DNA from: Helianthus annuus
Lineage: Eukaryota > Streptophyta > Magnoliopsida > Asterales > Asteraceae
DNA: 64,000 nucleotides
Assembly: GCF_002127325.2 (NCBI RefSeq)
Contig: NC_035448.2
Coordinates: 116,649,354-116,713,353 of the forward strand
Direction of reading: 5' to 3'
Position numbers and translations under genes: made by a program. Shown piece after piece: positions 1 through 11,138 of this stretch (the stretch's first letter is position 1; every line of letters starts with the position of its first letter). Below the pieces are notes generated by a model, which saw only the letters and a program-made list of their open reading frames with translations, ran no database searches and was not told the DNA's origin.

Positions 1-784
1 GTGTGTGCTGTGCGTGTTTTGAAAACTTGTATGACGCCAGCTTTTTGGTCTCCATTTTAGTGGAGCGGAACTAAACTTTGATCATCCCTTTTGTATTTTT
101 TGGGCTGCCTTTTTGTAGATGCACATGTTTGCATGTGTAGATTATCTGAAAATGGATGCACATGCATATGTTTGCATGTTAGGATGTATGTGGGTTTGGT
201 ATGTAGGATGGTTTTCAGTTTAATGACTATGGTTTAATTGATCAGTTGCATTACGAAATGACACAATGTTTGTGTGAAAACTAAACGTTGTTTGTTCAGG
301 TTTTTGCCATTTTTGTCGACATTTTTGTTAGTATGTACTTGTTGATGTTTGGTTGAAGCTGAGAATTTTCTATGTTATGGTTTTTTTGGTTTTGTTTTCA
401 CCATGTTACATTTTTTTTCCCTGAGATTTTTGTAGATTTTTGCTGTGTTGAATCTGAGAATTTTCTATCTTATGGATTTTCTGGTTTTGTTTTATTCCAA
501 GTTATGTATATAATTAGTCCGAAAATGACCCATTTCGTTACAAAAAATAGTAATCAAATAAAAAAATTTAAACACATATAGTATTTTGTAGTTTTTTTTT
601 GTTTTTTATTTTTTTATTTTATAAAACACAAGCCGTTTTTTTCTTAAAGAGATAATATATCTGGATGAAGGCTGGATGAATATTACTTGTTATTGTAACA
701 AATTTTATATATTATACATAAAGTAACAACTTTTTATATGGTCAAGTTGTAGATACAAATTTTATATAAAATACATACAACAAG
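1..784. other. AT-rich non-coding stretch with a diverged copy of the GRF gene 3' flank
   Basis: No convincing coding region is visible. The part from about 280 to 520 resembles the sequence at about 2455-2720, just after the GRF zinc-finger gene. Both have a TTTGCCATT stretch, an AGTATGTACTT motif, then GAGAATTTTCTATGTTATGG and a CATGTTACATTTTTT run in the same order. This suggests a duplicated 3' flank without the coding part. Confidence 0.5.
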
Positions 785-891
785 ATGTATCTTTTTGTTA
801 CTTTCTCCTTTTTATCTGGTGATGCATTTAATTTGTCATTTATTTTCATATCTAATCACCACCATCCACCCCCAAAAGTTTACTTTTTCAT

Positions 892-900
892 TATAAATAG
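892..900 (+). promoter_or_regulatory. TATA box of the 968-1534 gene
   Basis: TATAAATAG lies about 68 bases upstream of the ATG at 968, a normal plant TATA-to-ATG distance when the leader is short. This favours the ATG at 968 over the in-frame ATG at 785, which lies upstream of the TATA box. Confidence 0.5.
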
Positions 901-967
901 TTTCAGCATACATAATATGTACATCCACAAACCATTGTTAACTACTAATCACACCCAAAGCATAACA

Positions 968-1534
968 ATGCACAAGAGGCCATGCGCGGGTTCCAAAGTC
1001 CCGGATGCTGAGGTGATCGATCTCAATCTTGGAGAAAATGAGTTCATTAATGTCAGGAAGAGACTTCGAAAGTATGCATCGACTCCAGTGAGTGTTGGCG
1101 ATATGCATGAAACAACCCCTTTAGCCCCTATGCCCACACACACGCTTAGGAAGATTTTTACCATTGATGGGCACCCCCGCGGGAAGAGGAGTAGCTTTTG
1201 TTCGACCCCAAAGGTGGAACCCGATGTGAAGCCTATGGCGCGAGCAATACCGAAAAACATGCGTAGTGTTAACCCTACAGTTAAGTTGGAGCCAAATGTA
1301 GTGCCCAAGGGTGAACCTTTTGGCTTTGATACACACACTACCGTTGATGTGATGCCTAACGATGAGCCTACAATATACCCAACAAAGAGACATGTTGATG
1401 ATTCCAAAACCAGCGATTGGGTTGATGATGTCTCGTGGATGAGTGAAATTGAGTGGGATTCATGTTTCCCAATAAACATATCAGTTTCCCCCGTGCCACC
1501 AAACCCATGCAAGTGCAAAAAGTGGTTCACATGA
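968..1534 (+). CDS. Small unknown protein with EAR-like motif and SUMO-consensus sites
   Basis: Intronless frame of 188 aa, not recognised as a known family. The reading frame is open back to 785, but the TATA box at 892 makes 968 the likely start. Near the N-terminus is VIDLNLGE, an EAR-like (DLNL / LxLxL) transcriptional-repression motif. It is followed by a basic patch (VRKRLRK). The middle holds lysine-acidic motifs: VKLEP fits the SUMO consensus (hydrophobic-K-x-E), and PKVEP and PKGEP are similar. The C-terminal third is acidic and Trp-rich (DWVDDVSWMSEIEWD) and ends in CKCKKW. No signal peptide or membrane span is seen. It might be a nuclear regulatory protein, but that is only motif-level inference. 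It lies upstream of the GRF gene and in the same island as the Ulp1-like gene. Confidence 0.5.
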   Translation: MHKRPCAGSKVPDAEVIDLNLGENEFINVRKRLRKYASTPVSVGDMHETTPLAPMPTHTLRKIFTIDGHPRGKRSSFCSTPKVEPDVKPMARAIPKNMRSVNPTVKLEPNVVPKGEPFGFDTHTTVDVMPNDEPTIYPTKRHVDDSKTSDWVDDVSWMSEIEWDSCFPINISVSPVPPNPCKCKKWFT

Positions 1535-2095
1535 AGGAGCTCAAGTAGAAATAAGGTGTTGTTGTTGTGTTTTTCTAATTGTGTTTGTTTTTGAAGATGT
1601 ATGTTTTTAGGTTAATTAGAAATTAGGTGAAGTATCAGGTTATGAACATTAACTAAGGAGTAATTTATGTGTCTAATGATTTTGTAATTTTATGTGGTGT
1701 AATATGTAATGAAAAAAAACTCTCTAGTTTGTGTGTTGTTACTTCTTTCTTGGGATGAATTTTTTTTCTGTTGGTTATACAAGTACAAATGTGGTCGTAA
1801 AACTCTTTCTATGGGTAGGCCCCATGCTAACAAAAGAAAAAAGTAATAAAAAGTAGAAAAAGAAAGAAGTGTATGGATGTGGGTAATGACAAAAGAATAT
1901 GTTTATACTGGGGCCCACAAATCCTTGGTACATATCTTTTGTTCTAGATGGATGTCATAAATCATCATTCCAACTATAGGCTTCCAACTATCTCCATCTC
2001 CAACTACTCCAACTATATTCAAATATATGATTTTCTTATCTCTCTTTTTTCTTTACAATTCATCTATCTGAGCCTCATCTACCCCTCAAAAAAAG
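1535..2095 (+). other. Intergenic: 3' flank of the 968 gene and upstream region of the GRF gene
   Basis: AT-rich. It includes a TC-rich stretch rich in short CAACTA repeats (about 1955-2060) just before the GRF start codon. No further coding region was supported. Confidence 0.4.
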
Positions 2096-2470
2096 ATGAA
2101 AAGGTGTTCATGTGGGAGGATTGCTACCATCCGGACATCATGGACAGATGACAACCCAGGAAGAAGGTTCTATTCATGTCCGTTTAAGGTAAAAAATTCG
2201 AATCCTGTTTTAATAAGTAAATGTATGTTCTAATCGAGTTTTATGCCCATTATTTTAATGTAGCCTAGCAACTGCCCTTTCATTGGTTGGGTCGACCCAC
2301 CGATGTGCCTAAGGTCAACTAGGATCATACCAGATCTTTTGAGGAACATCAATAACCTACAAGCTGAACTGTTTGCCCGTGAGCAAGAAATCCGGAAGAA
2401 GAAGAGGGTTATATGGTTACTGATATTAGCGTTAGTGATTGGCAGCTTACTTGTTAGCATTGTTTGTTGA
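2096..2470 (+). CDS. GRF-type zinc-finger protein with C-terminal membrane anchor
   Basis: Two exons, 2096-2188 and 2264-2470, joined by a 75-base GT-AG intron in phase 0, give 99 aa. Exon 1 starts MKRCSCG and contains TSWTDDNPGRRFYSCP. Exon 2 contains CPFIGWVDPPMC. This is the plant GRF zinc finger: CxC (Cys4, Cys6), the GRRFYSC core (Cys28), and Cys35 followed by the F..W.D..MC block. Residues about 56-78 are charged and helical (LLRNINNLQAEL...), a likely short coiled coil ending in basic residues. Residues 80-98 form a hydrophobic membrane span, and the protein ends two residues later. The family is a large one of short plant proteins of unclear function; the GRF fold binds nucleic acid in better-known proteins. 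A tail-anchored topology is inferred. No lesion is seen. Confidence 0.8.
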
Positions 2471-2559
2471 GGGTTTTGCCATTGTTTGTTGAGATTAAGA
2501 AATATGTGGTACTTAGTTGGATTATCGTCGGTAGTATGTACTTATTGATGTGTTGGTTG

Positions 2560-2900
2560 AACATGAGAATTTTCTATGTTATGGATTTGTTGGTTTTGGT
2601 TTTACCATGTTACATTTTTTTTTTCTCTTAGATTTTTGTAGATTTTTCCTGTGTTGAATCTGAGAAATAAATTGGTTATGTTTTGACCATGTTACATTTT
2701 GTTTTTCTCTGAGTTTTTTGTACATTTTTGCTGTACGCGTGTGTGATCATGTGCTTACGTATCGTGTTACATTTTTTTTCTCTGAGATTTTTGTACATTT
2801 TTTGTTGTATGTGTGCACGTGCTTACGTACCGTGTTACATTTTTTTTCTCTAAGGTTTTTGTACATTTTTGTTGTATGTGTGTTTTTAATTATGTGCTTT
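2560..2900 (+). repeat. Degenerate tandem repeat, units of about 70 bp
   Basis: The block GTTACATTTTTTTTCTCTGAGATTTTTGTACA-like recurs at about 2610, 2690, 2768 and 2835, each time followed by TTTTTGYTGT and a GT-rich tail. Short frames across it are translations of the repeat. Confidence 0.6.
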
Positions 2901-3247
2901 TGTTGACGGTTGCTTGAATCTCTTTTTTAGTTTGATCATGTTACTCTTTTTTATTTATTATTTTTTCCTAAAGGGTGTAACTTATGTAAGTTTTTTTTAT
3001 GTTTAGAAGTCAGTATTTGTTGAAATCATATAATAATGACACGATTTTTTAATAACATAGATTGAAAACATAGATTTAACAGAATAGTTCAGTAGCCCTA
3101 GTTGAGTACATAATAACTTTAACACTAGATATGGTAAAGTACACAGGATAACATAGGATAAGGAAAGTAGCCCCTATATATGAGAGGGAAAATGGGGGCA
3201 CTTTCTTTTTCACACACATACTAGTAACTTCACATAAACACCACTAT
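2901..3247. other. Intergenic between the GRF gene and the 3248-3802 gene
   Basis: AT-rich; no coding or RNA feature seen. It should hold the 3' ends of the two convergent genes. Confidence 0.4.
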
Positions 3248-3802
3248 TTAGTCAAGAAACGATCTTGGAGTGCCATACTCAATTTCAGTGCTAAGTGGTT
3301 CTGGGCTAAGCTCACTCTCCCACGGGTTGTGGTTGGCCCACGAGATAAGAGTGTTTGGAGAGTAACAAGAGTAATCATCATCTATAGGATCATCTTCAGG
3401 ATCATCGATAGTCTTTGTATCAACTGCCGGGGAGGTCTCCTGGGTGGTGTTGACTGGTTTTGCTTGGTCAGCGAGCACCACAGATGAAGAGTTTTTGCCA
3501 GGGGTAACTTGTGTAGTGAAGTAAAATGATCCCCAGTCAACATCAAAAAGTGCCTCATCTAGCGACATCTCATCATGTGCTGTTACTTCAGGTTTAGTGT
3601 TAGTAAGGAGGTCACTTATAAGCTTAGCATCCATAGCCAAATTTTCTTCAACAGTTTGCGGCGTTGACGGAATAGAACGGGTGTTTGTGATTTGAGAATA
3701 CTCTGTGCAATCCGATTTTGGAGTTTGGAGTTCGAATGAAAGAGTTCTTCGCAATCGTTTGGTAACCCGTTTTGAGTTAGCTGGAGATGTTGGACTAGAC
3801 AT
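3248..3802 (-). CDS. Small acidic Ser/Thr/Pro-rich protein of unknown family
   Basis: Intronless, 184 aa, not recognised. It starts MSSPTSPANSKRVTKRLRR, a basic N-terminus that could be a nuclear localisation signal. A Ser/Thr/Pro-rich stretch follows, then acidic segments (DEALFDVDWGSF; DDPEDDPIDDDYS) and an ending rich in Pro and Glu. A TATA-type sequence (TATAAATTA on the minus strand, plus coordinates 3869-3877) lies 67 bases upstream of the ATG, the same spacing as in the 968 gene. General design (basic start, acidic Trp/Tyr tail, one exon) resembles that gene, but I cannot align them. It could be a transcriptional cofactor-like protein or cargo of a transposon. Confidence 0.5.
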   Translation of the reverse strand: MSSPTSPANSKRVTKRLRRTLSFELQTPKSDCTEYSQITNTRSIPSTPQTVEENLAMDAKLISDLLTNTKPEVTAHDEMSLDEALFDVDWGSFYFTTQVTPGKNSSSVVLADQAKPVNTTQETSPAVDTKTIDDPEDDPIDDDYSCYSPNTLISWANHNPWESELSPEPLSTEIEYGTPRSFLD

Positions 3803-3868
3803 AATAAGGTTGTTTTTTTTAGTTCTTTATGGTGAACAAGTGATGAAACAAATGTTTACATTTCATCT

Positions 3869-3877
3869 TAATTTATA
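3869..3877 (-). promoter_or_regulatory. TATA box of the 3248-3802 gene
   Basis: Reads TATAAATTA on the minus strand, 67 bases before the ATG. Confidence 0.45.
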
Positions 3878-4084
3878 GACAAACAAATGATGTTAGGTGG
3901 ATAAATTAATTAGATTGTTTACATCAGTTTACATCAACATTAAATGTACTACACTAACCAACATAGAAGTTAAGTATTTTTTTTTACTTTTTCTTTTAGT
4001 TTGAAATCAATTAACATAATTATATTATATATTTCCAAGTAACATAATTATATTGGGAAATGTAACATATGGGTCTGTAACATA

Positions 4085-4223
4085 ATTATATTATACATAT
4101 GAAAGAAGTGGGAAAGAAGTGGCCTTCATTTTGACTTCATTTATAGATGTAACAATTATATTATACATATGAAAGAAGTGGGAAAGAAGGGGCCTTCATT
4201 TTGACTTCATTTATAGATGTAAC
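4085..4223. repeat. Two-copy tandem repeat, 70-bp period
   Basis: Copies 4085-4154 and 4155-4223 differ at very few positions (for example GGAAAGAAGT versus GGAAAGAAGG). It lies upstream of the 3248-3802 gene. Confidence 0.8.
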
Positions 4224-4655
4224 TTATATAATTGGTGTTCCTTGCTTTTGGTATTTTCCCGCCAAAAAAACCCCATATATGATATTGCATGTATTTCAAC
4301 TAGTAGATTTACATTTGATTTAACGAGTTACAAGTTTCTTTAAAGTTTTGAACTTTTGATTTTTCCCTCCTTTTGTTTACCCAAATGTGATAGGTGTATA
4401 TATATTTTATATTTTGATTATTACAATTCAAAGAGGCAATTGGGGTTTATTAAATGCGTGTACTATAGTTATCAAATCATGAGAGAGATACACTAACAAT
4501 GCATATCGTTAGATATAGAAGTAGTCATTTTTTCTTTTTTTTTTTAAATGTGTAAGATAAGACAAAAAACAAGATAGAAGTACACATATTTTTCTTTTTA
4601 TTATTTATGCATTTTCCTTCGTATAAACATTAATGAGTGATAAGCTTTCTTTTGT

Positions 4656-5130
4656 CCAATTTAGATTCTCCATAATGGGGGCATTTTATGAGACTGTATT
4701 TTTTTGTTTATATATATATTATTATAATTAATGGGTACTATGGGTATGGACATGTGTACTATTATATATTTCTTGGATATGGTGTTCGATATATATGTAC
4801 TTCTTATGCAGATTAGACACTTCCAAGTTGGCACAATTAATTTGTAAGACTTCACTTTTTTTTATTTATAAAAATACTATAAGTAAGAGTAGTTAGCTTG
4901 ATGTAATATTGTATTACAATTGAGATAAGATATAAGTATCCTTCCTTTTTGTCCATCTTAGATTCCCCGTAATCTGGCATTTATATGAGATTGTACTTTA
5001 TATATATTATTATAATAATGAGTACTATGATATATTTCTTGGATACGGTGTTGGTACATGCGTGTACTTTTTTTGCAGATTAGACAATTCAAAGCTGGCA
5101 GCATTATTTTTGTAAGACTGTAGTTGTTTT
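4656..5130. repeat. Pair of diverged direct repeats of about 180-200 bp
   Basis: 4656-4860 and 4950-5130 share the order TTAGATTC..CC, TATGAGA.TGTA, TATATATTATTATAAT, ATATTTCTTGGATA, GCAGATTAGACA and TTTGTAAGAC. The copies differ by many small indels, so the duplication is old. Confidence 0.65.
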
Positions 5131-5649
5131 TCTTTATGAAAATATATTATAACTAGTAGTTAGCTTTACATAGCAGGTAACCCAATTTAATATATGCTGT
5201 TATATTTTTTTTTGGTACTTTTTTTTTTGTACCAAGAAAGGTATTTTTTTGTATTTTTTTTTTTGTAACAAAGTAGTTTGTAATGATAATTATGGCAAAG
5301 TAGTTTGTAACAAAGTAGCTTGACTAACGCTAAATAATTACAGCAAAGAACACACATATTGATTAAAAAAGTAATCAAACGGAAATATTGCTTTGTAACA
5401 CCTTTTTTTACTACATCTTATTGTATGCTTGTCAAAAGAAAATATTTATCTTAGTCAAACTTCCCAGTAGTTTACTTATGGTTCACCAAAATGTAACATT
5501 AAACATACACATAAATTGTTTAAGTTGTCCAGATCAACGACAGACATTAATAGTTACAGGCAACTGACAAAGTACGAGTTTAAATTGTTTAAGTTGTCCA
5601 TAATAGGCCCGTCCACAAAAAACATAACATTACCATACGGAGCAGCAAC
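5131..5649. other. Non-coding, T-rich
   Basis: Homopolymer T tracts and short repeats (AAGTAGTTTGTAA). It probably contains the 3'UTR of the Ulp1-like gene, which ends at 5650 on the minus strand. Nothing else seen. Confidence 0.4.
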
Positions 5650-8600
5650 TTACACTGATAATGCAGCATCGCGAACCTTTCCCTTCATTACATTCACATC
5701 AGAGAGTAGTATGCGTGTAGCGAATTTTTTTCGGAGGGTAAGAATCTGTTTTTGCTTTTTCTTCCAGTTGCCACTAAAACCACATTCAAAGTGTTTACTA
5801 ATGCCGTTAAAATTCTGCATGTGGTGCATAAGGAATACTGCACTATCCTTTGGATGTGCAGTTGTCGCCCAATGGATATCACATCTCTTAATCTTGGCTG
5901 GCGCAATTTTATCTTTTGACGGATGTTCGGAATGCTCCAAATAAGCGACCAGCATATGCTTCTGTTAAAAAACGATAAACTAATCAGCTTTTGTATGAGT
6001 TGCTGTTTTTCATCGTAATGTTTTATGAGAAAAGAAAATGACTAACCACTTTGTATGGTGTATCTTTATTGTAGTAATCTTGATGATCCCTAATGCCAGC
6101 CAAGGGTGTGCGATCAGGTTTGTGGTCTATGACGGTTATTTCGCCATTTTCCAGATCGAAAACAATCATGTAATATTCATCATTCTCCAGGATTGGAAAG
6201 AAAATCATTTTGATCCCAATGAATTCATATGCGCCGCCTACGACCATCCTTTCGACGAACGTATTCATACGTTCATCACAAGTAGAATCCGTCAATAACC
6301 AGCTGTCCTGTTTTTTTTTTTTTTTCAAATAAGATGTGTCAATAAGGTGGTGCAAGTCCCGAATTACAATAATTCAAAAGATGCATTTACATAGGCAAAC
6401 TTACAACGTTCCAAAAGACTTAATAAATCCAAAATCACAGACAAAGATCAAATAATATAGTATGAATACTTACTATGACAGTTGTGCTAAAATAAATTCG
6501 CGTCGGGCAGCCATTGGTTCTATCAAGTTCTTCATAATTCATCACATCTACCCAAGCATCAACCACATCAGAGCAGACCTTCACTTCCTCCCTCAATGTG
6601 CGCATCAGCGTCTTTGTGAGTTCCAAGCCGTATATACTCTCGAAGATAACATCTCTGCGTAAGACAATGTTAGATATATAAATTAGATTCTGGATATCAA
6701 AAAACTAGGAATATTATGTTTTACGTATATCTTTTATAGTTGAACTTACCCAGCAGATTGACCAAATTTTTTTGTTACCCCGCTAGACAAGGAGATGACC
6801 ATTTTCCGTGTCCTGTTTTGTGAAAAATCATATGATGCTATACATTTAAAACATAATAGACTATTTAAAAAAAACATACTATTTGGAGCAAAACATTCCC
6901 TAATCTATCAGAGGAGCAAAGTTTTGCATAATGTAACAACTAATATTTTAATATTTAAACTGAAGCTTACATTGAGTACTTCACATCGAATAGAAAATCC
7001 CAAATACGTTGTTCTTCCGTTGTAATGTCGATTTCCATTTCGTGTTCATGGTCATCACATGAGCGGTTGAACCTACCAATTGGTTTTCTTCGCCTTGATT
7101 CAAGTTCCTTTACCCAAGCATTACGTGTGATATCATTTTCAGCCGTTCCCTTCCCTGCTCAATTTTAGTTTTTGTTCGTTAGTATTTAATAAAAAATGCC
7201 AAGTTTATTATAATTTTTGAACAAAAAAAACATGTAGAACTTACCTTCTTGATTTTTGTCATCACTTTTTTGTATCATAGTTGGTACGGAAGCTTCCGTA
7301 TTATGCGTATCATCGACATCATCACCTGCAATTTTTTTGGTTTTGATAAGTCGGATTATCTGTTGTGTACAGAAATAACACATGTTCATTTTTATTTTTT
7401 TATTTTTTGGGAATCATGAGTTACCTAACTCAGTGTCTTGTGTGAGTAGGTGAAAGGTAGGCGCATCAAACAATCCTTGCATGTTTTGTGTTTCGTTGTT
7501 CTTGTCTAATTATATTCATTCACATGTACACACACACATACCTGTTAGTTTGTTTGTGTATGATCGGGTTTTCTTGATTTTTGTACACATGTGACGGGTT
7601 ATATGTAAGATGTAAAACTTACTTGTTGTAGTTATCGTCTCTTGATGTTCTGCCTCATTTTCTTCATCGCCTATGACTCCACATGTAGCACTTTTTTCTG
7701 TAGTGGCATCTCCGCATCTTTCTCCATGTATCATCTCTTGTGTTTTGTCAGCATTACCCCTATCTATTTAGTTAAATGTGGTCACATACACACATGCTAC
7801 GTTTAGTTTGCAATTTAGGACATACATAAGGTGGTTTACTTTATTGTTAGTTAAACATTTTACATTTTTTTATCTGTAGAGAAATGTAAGATTGATGTCA
7901 TTATTTTTTTTATTATTTTTGTATCTACAATTACTGCACGTGTATGTATGTTTCTATAGTGGAGTTTCTATTTCAAATAAAGAAATTAAAGTTAGCTTTT
8001 CCACACATAACGTTTTTGTTAGGATTGCCATCACTAAAGTTACCTTTTGCTGACACATCTTTCTTCCTGCGCTTGCCATCGCCATTCCCCCGATCATTGC
8101 CAGATGCTACATACGTTTAAAAAAATAGTATTAAAAAGATTTAGATGTGCCAATCAACCCAAATGAGCTTTTTATACAGCTTATTATCACACGTGCGTGT
8201 ATGATATTTTTTTGCACCTTAACTTTTTTCAGTAAATTATCAGTCGCCGCACTGCGTTTTTTATTTCGCACTTTCCCATGATTGTGTTTATTCGAATCTG
8301 TCAATTATCATTATTTTGTGTCATAAATGATTGGTTTTAAAGAGTCAGTACATGATCATGATCCATTAAATGTACACTAAGGTTTTGAACTACTATACAT
8401 AGGCCTTTTTAATGGTACTGTTATTTTTTGGGGAGATGTAATCAAAATGGACCTTGTTAATCCATCTTTTAAATCAAATGTTAACGTGTAGGAGTAAATT
8501 GATTGAATATCAAGAACGTAAAAAACAGTTTTTGGCTCAACGAATCTGAACGAAGTGCGATAAGTACATTCTTGTTTCCAAATTCGTTTCACAATTCCCT

Positions 8601-9443
8601 TTGTTCCAGTAAGTCTTACCAAAAAAGTTATCTCGCACTCTATATTTGAGCTACAAATACATATGAATACCTTTTTCTGTCTAAACGATTATTGGAATGA
8701 AAAAAAGCTAAATATGTTTGTAAAAAAGGTCATACTATTGATGTTTGCCACTTCAGCCGCGGTTGCGGCATCATCTTCAGGGTCTGCATTTACAAAAAAA
8801 AAAATCAAATTAGTTACACTTTGTAGAAAAACTTAATACATATTCAAGGTAGTGATTTATCCGTTATCCGTTTTACCTTCTGTGTAATCATTATCTGGGT
8901 TTTGCACTGTGTTGTTAAGAGACATGAGGACCACAACAATTTTTTTCCTTGGGGAATCAGGCGACAGCCATATCCTTGTTTTTCTTGAGTGTACAATTTT
9001 CTCAAACCGCTGTATCAATTTTTTAACTTGCTCGTTGTGTGGATGAGCATTGAACAGCACATCCAATTTTGTTTCCACCGTAACTCTTTTTGCTTCCATC
9101 ACATCCAAATGTTTTTCTATAGATGCAATCTCATTCTACAAACAAAGTTATAAAATACAGTTTTTAACTAATTTTTGAAAGAACACAATTATTTTGTAAC
9201 TGGTTATAATTATTAATCTTACACTCAGAACTTCATCATTAGCATGTAACTCAATTTTACTTGGATCCCGTCGAACCACAGCAACTTCATGCAAATCCTC
9301 TCCACCAAAGCCACCTCTTTTTATCTCCAATCGTTCTCTTTTTTTTCAGTTCGTATTTGTTCCAGAATACGATTGGGTATATTTTCCGGTCAACTGGAAA
9401 TCCTGTGCATTTAACTCTGTCGACATATAGTAGCTGTGTAACG

Positions 9444-9476
<33 letters not shown>

Positions 9477-11138
9477 AAGTGGTAAGATAACTAAACAAAT
9501 GTTGTATGCCTATATTGTTAGTAAGTTTTGTTACACAAAATACTTACAGCCAAAAGTGTGAGTGATCCGGAAAATGGAGATTCAGGATCACAACTCTTCC
9601 ATCCATCTTTACATGATTTAATTTGTTGGATCAGATAGGCACATCAATTTATTTTACTAAAATCTGTATCTCCAGTAAAAGTTTTCAAAATCCACTCTTT
9701 CATTCGCCCATTTTTGTTACACTCAACCATGACGGTTAAGAATAACATCAGGAAGTCAAGTCGGAAATTAAAACTATTGGCTTCATCACTTGTGAGTATA
9801 GATTGTGCCAGATTCGTCGGTGCCACAAATCGTTTACGATATCGTTTTCTCCATGCCTCAACAACAACATCAAGCTTTGAATATGCTCTTACAGTTTGCA
9901 TGTCTATGTCCTTGTTAGGAATTCCTAGACGGTCATGGACAGACTCAACATCAACATCTATTGACCCACATGACATCTCAATAGCCATTTCTTCCGGGTT
10001 AAAGTGGTCCACAACATAGTGTGCAAGTTTCACAGGTATCCCACTGATGTTGAATGACAACATTTTACCAAAACCCATCCTCTTAACGTCTTCTTGTTGG
10101 TTTCTCGTTAGAGACTTGATGCATTTGTACAACTGCATAGGTGACGAACGTGTTTTTATTTTAGCCCACTTATGCGTCGTTTTTGCGTGTTTGCCACTTC
10201 GGGTTTTCACTCGTTCATGTTTTACTTTTTTAGTTTTTTTTACACCAATTGCATCCTGTATTGGCAGAGCTGTATATGCAGTCATCTCTGAGTCACCGTC
10301 TGCTGAAACTAAGATAACAACTTTCGGTTACGATTTTCATATTTTATAAAGAAGGAAACTAGTAGTGGGGTGTGTGTACGTACTTATTCGTTTCCTTTTG
10401 ACATTTTTCTTTGGTTTGCTATTCGCATGCGATTGCTCAGCTATAAATATACATTTTTGTAAACAATTAGCATTAAAGTACCGAAGCCAAGTATCGAAAC
10501 ATATATTTATTTAGATTCCCAAAGATCACGTTTAGTACAGTTTTGTACCTCCTCTCGTACGTGTTGCCGGCTCGTCCTGATTGCCGTCACCTTACAAATG
10601 TTTTACAAAGTCATGTACACAAATATTAGATTCAAGAAAGATGTAACCAAAAGTTCCATACATTAAAAAATGTACCTTTTTTTCTTTTCTCCATGTTTTC
10701 CATGGGGGTGTCCAAGTCACTGTCTGGTGAAACTGAGGCACCATATTTGTTTTATTATTTATATAAAACATAACTATAAGACAATCAAAAGAAAAAAAAT
10801 GCTTTTACGTACTTATTAGCTTTCTTCTGTGTACCTTCTCGTCACAATGCGCTTCCTTAACTACATTTGTACAAGTTTTATATAAATCACGAACTACTAA
10901 CAACCTTTATAAAATATGTCTTAACAAAAAAAAGACTAAATTTAAACCTTTTTTTAGCTCCCCTTGTCCGCATTGCTGGTCCGCATGTATTAGTATCCAG
11001 TGTCACTATTTTTAGAAAGCTTATGGAAATTAGACATAAACATGACAACAAACATGTAATGAATTCAAAGTAGTTACGTACATATTTGTTGCCTGTTTTT
11101 GCGCTTCTCAAGCACCGGGGTATCACGAACCTTTTTAG
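5650..11138 (-). pseudogene. Ulp1/SENP-like cysteine-protease family gene, catalytically dead and disrupted
   Basis: A many-exon gene with GT-AG sites. Exons read (plus coordinates): 11082-11138, 10948-10975, 10813-10860, 10676-10732, 10549-10590, 10384-10440, 9548-10308, 9223-9433, 8877-9135, 8736-8783, an uncertain one near 8390-8640, 8218-8297, 8044-8106, 7623-7763, 7425-7505, 7245-7325, 6971-7154, 6750-6812, 6474-6654, 6047-6307 and 5650-5961. The 9548-10308 exon encodes the N-terminal domain typical of plant transposon-associated Ulp1-like (KI-type) proteins. The last three exons encode the protease fold (VDAWVDVMNYEE; FFPILENDEYYMIVFDL; DSAVFLMHHM). In the family these carry catalytic His, Asp and Cys. 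Here Glu (codon 6176-6178) sits at the His position and Ser (5842-5844) at the Cys position; Asp remains in VIDHK. Further damage: TGA at 9644-9646 within the domain, an extra base in the T8 run at 9339-9346, and a probable extra base in the T7 run at 10948-10955. The 5' end is unknown. Confidence 0.8.

Noticed and set aside
949..1530. 193-codon open frame on the minus strand opposite the 968-1534 gene
   Set aside because: A shadow of the plus-strand gene, which has a TATA box and motif structure; the antisense frame has neither.
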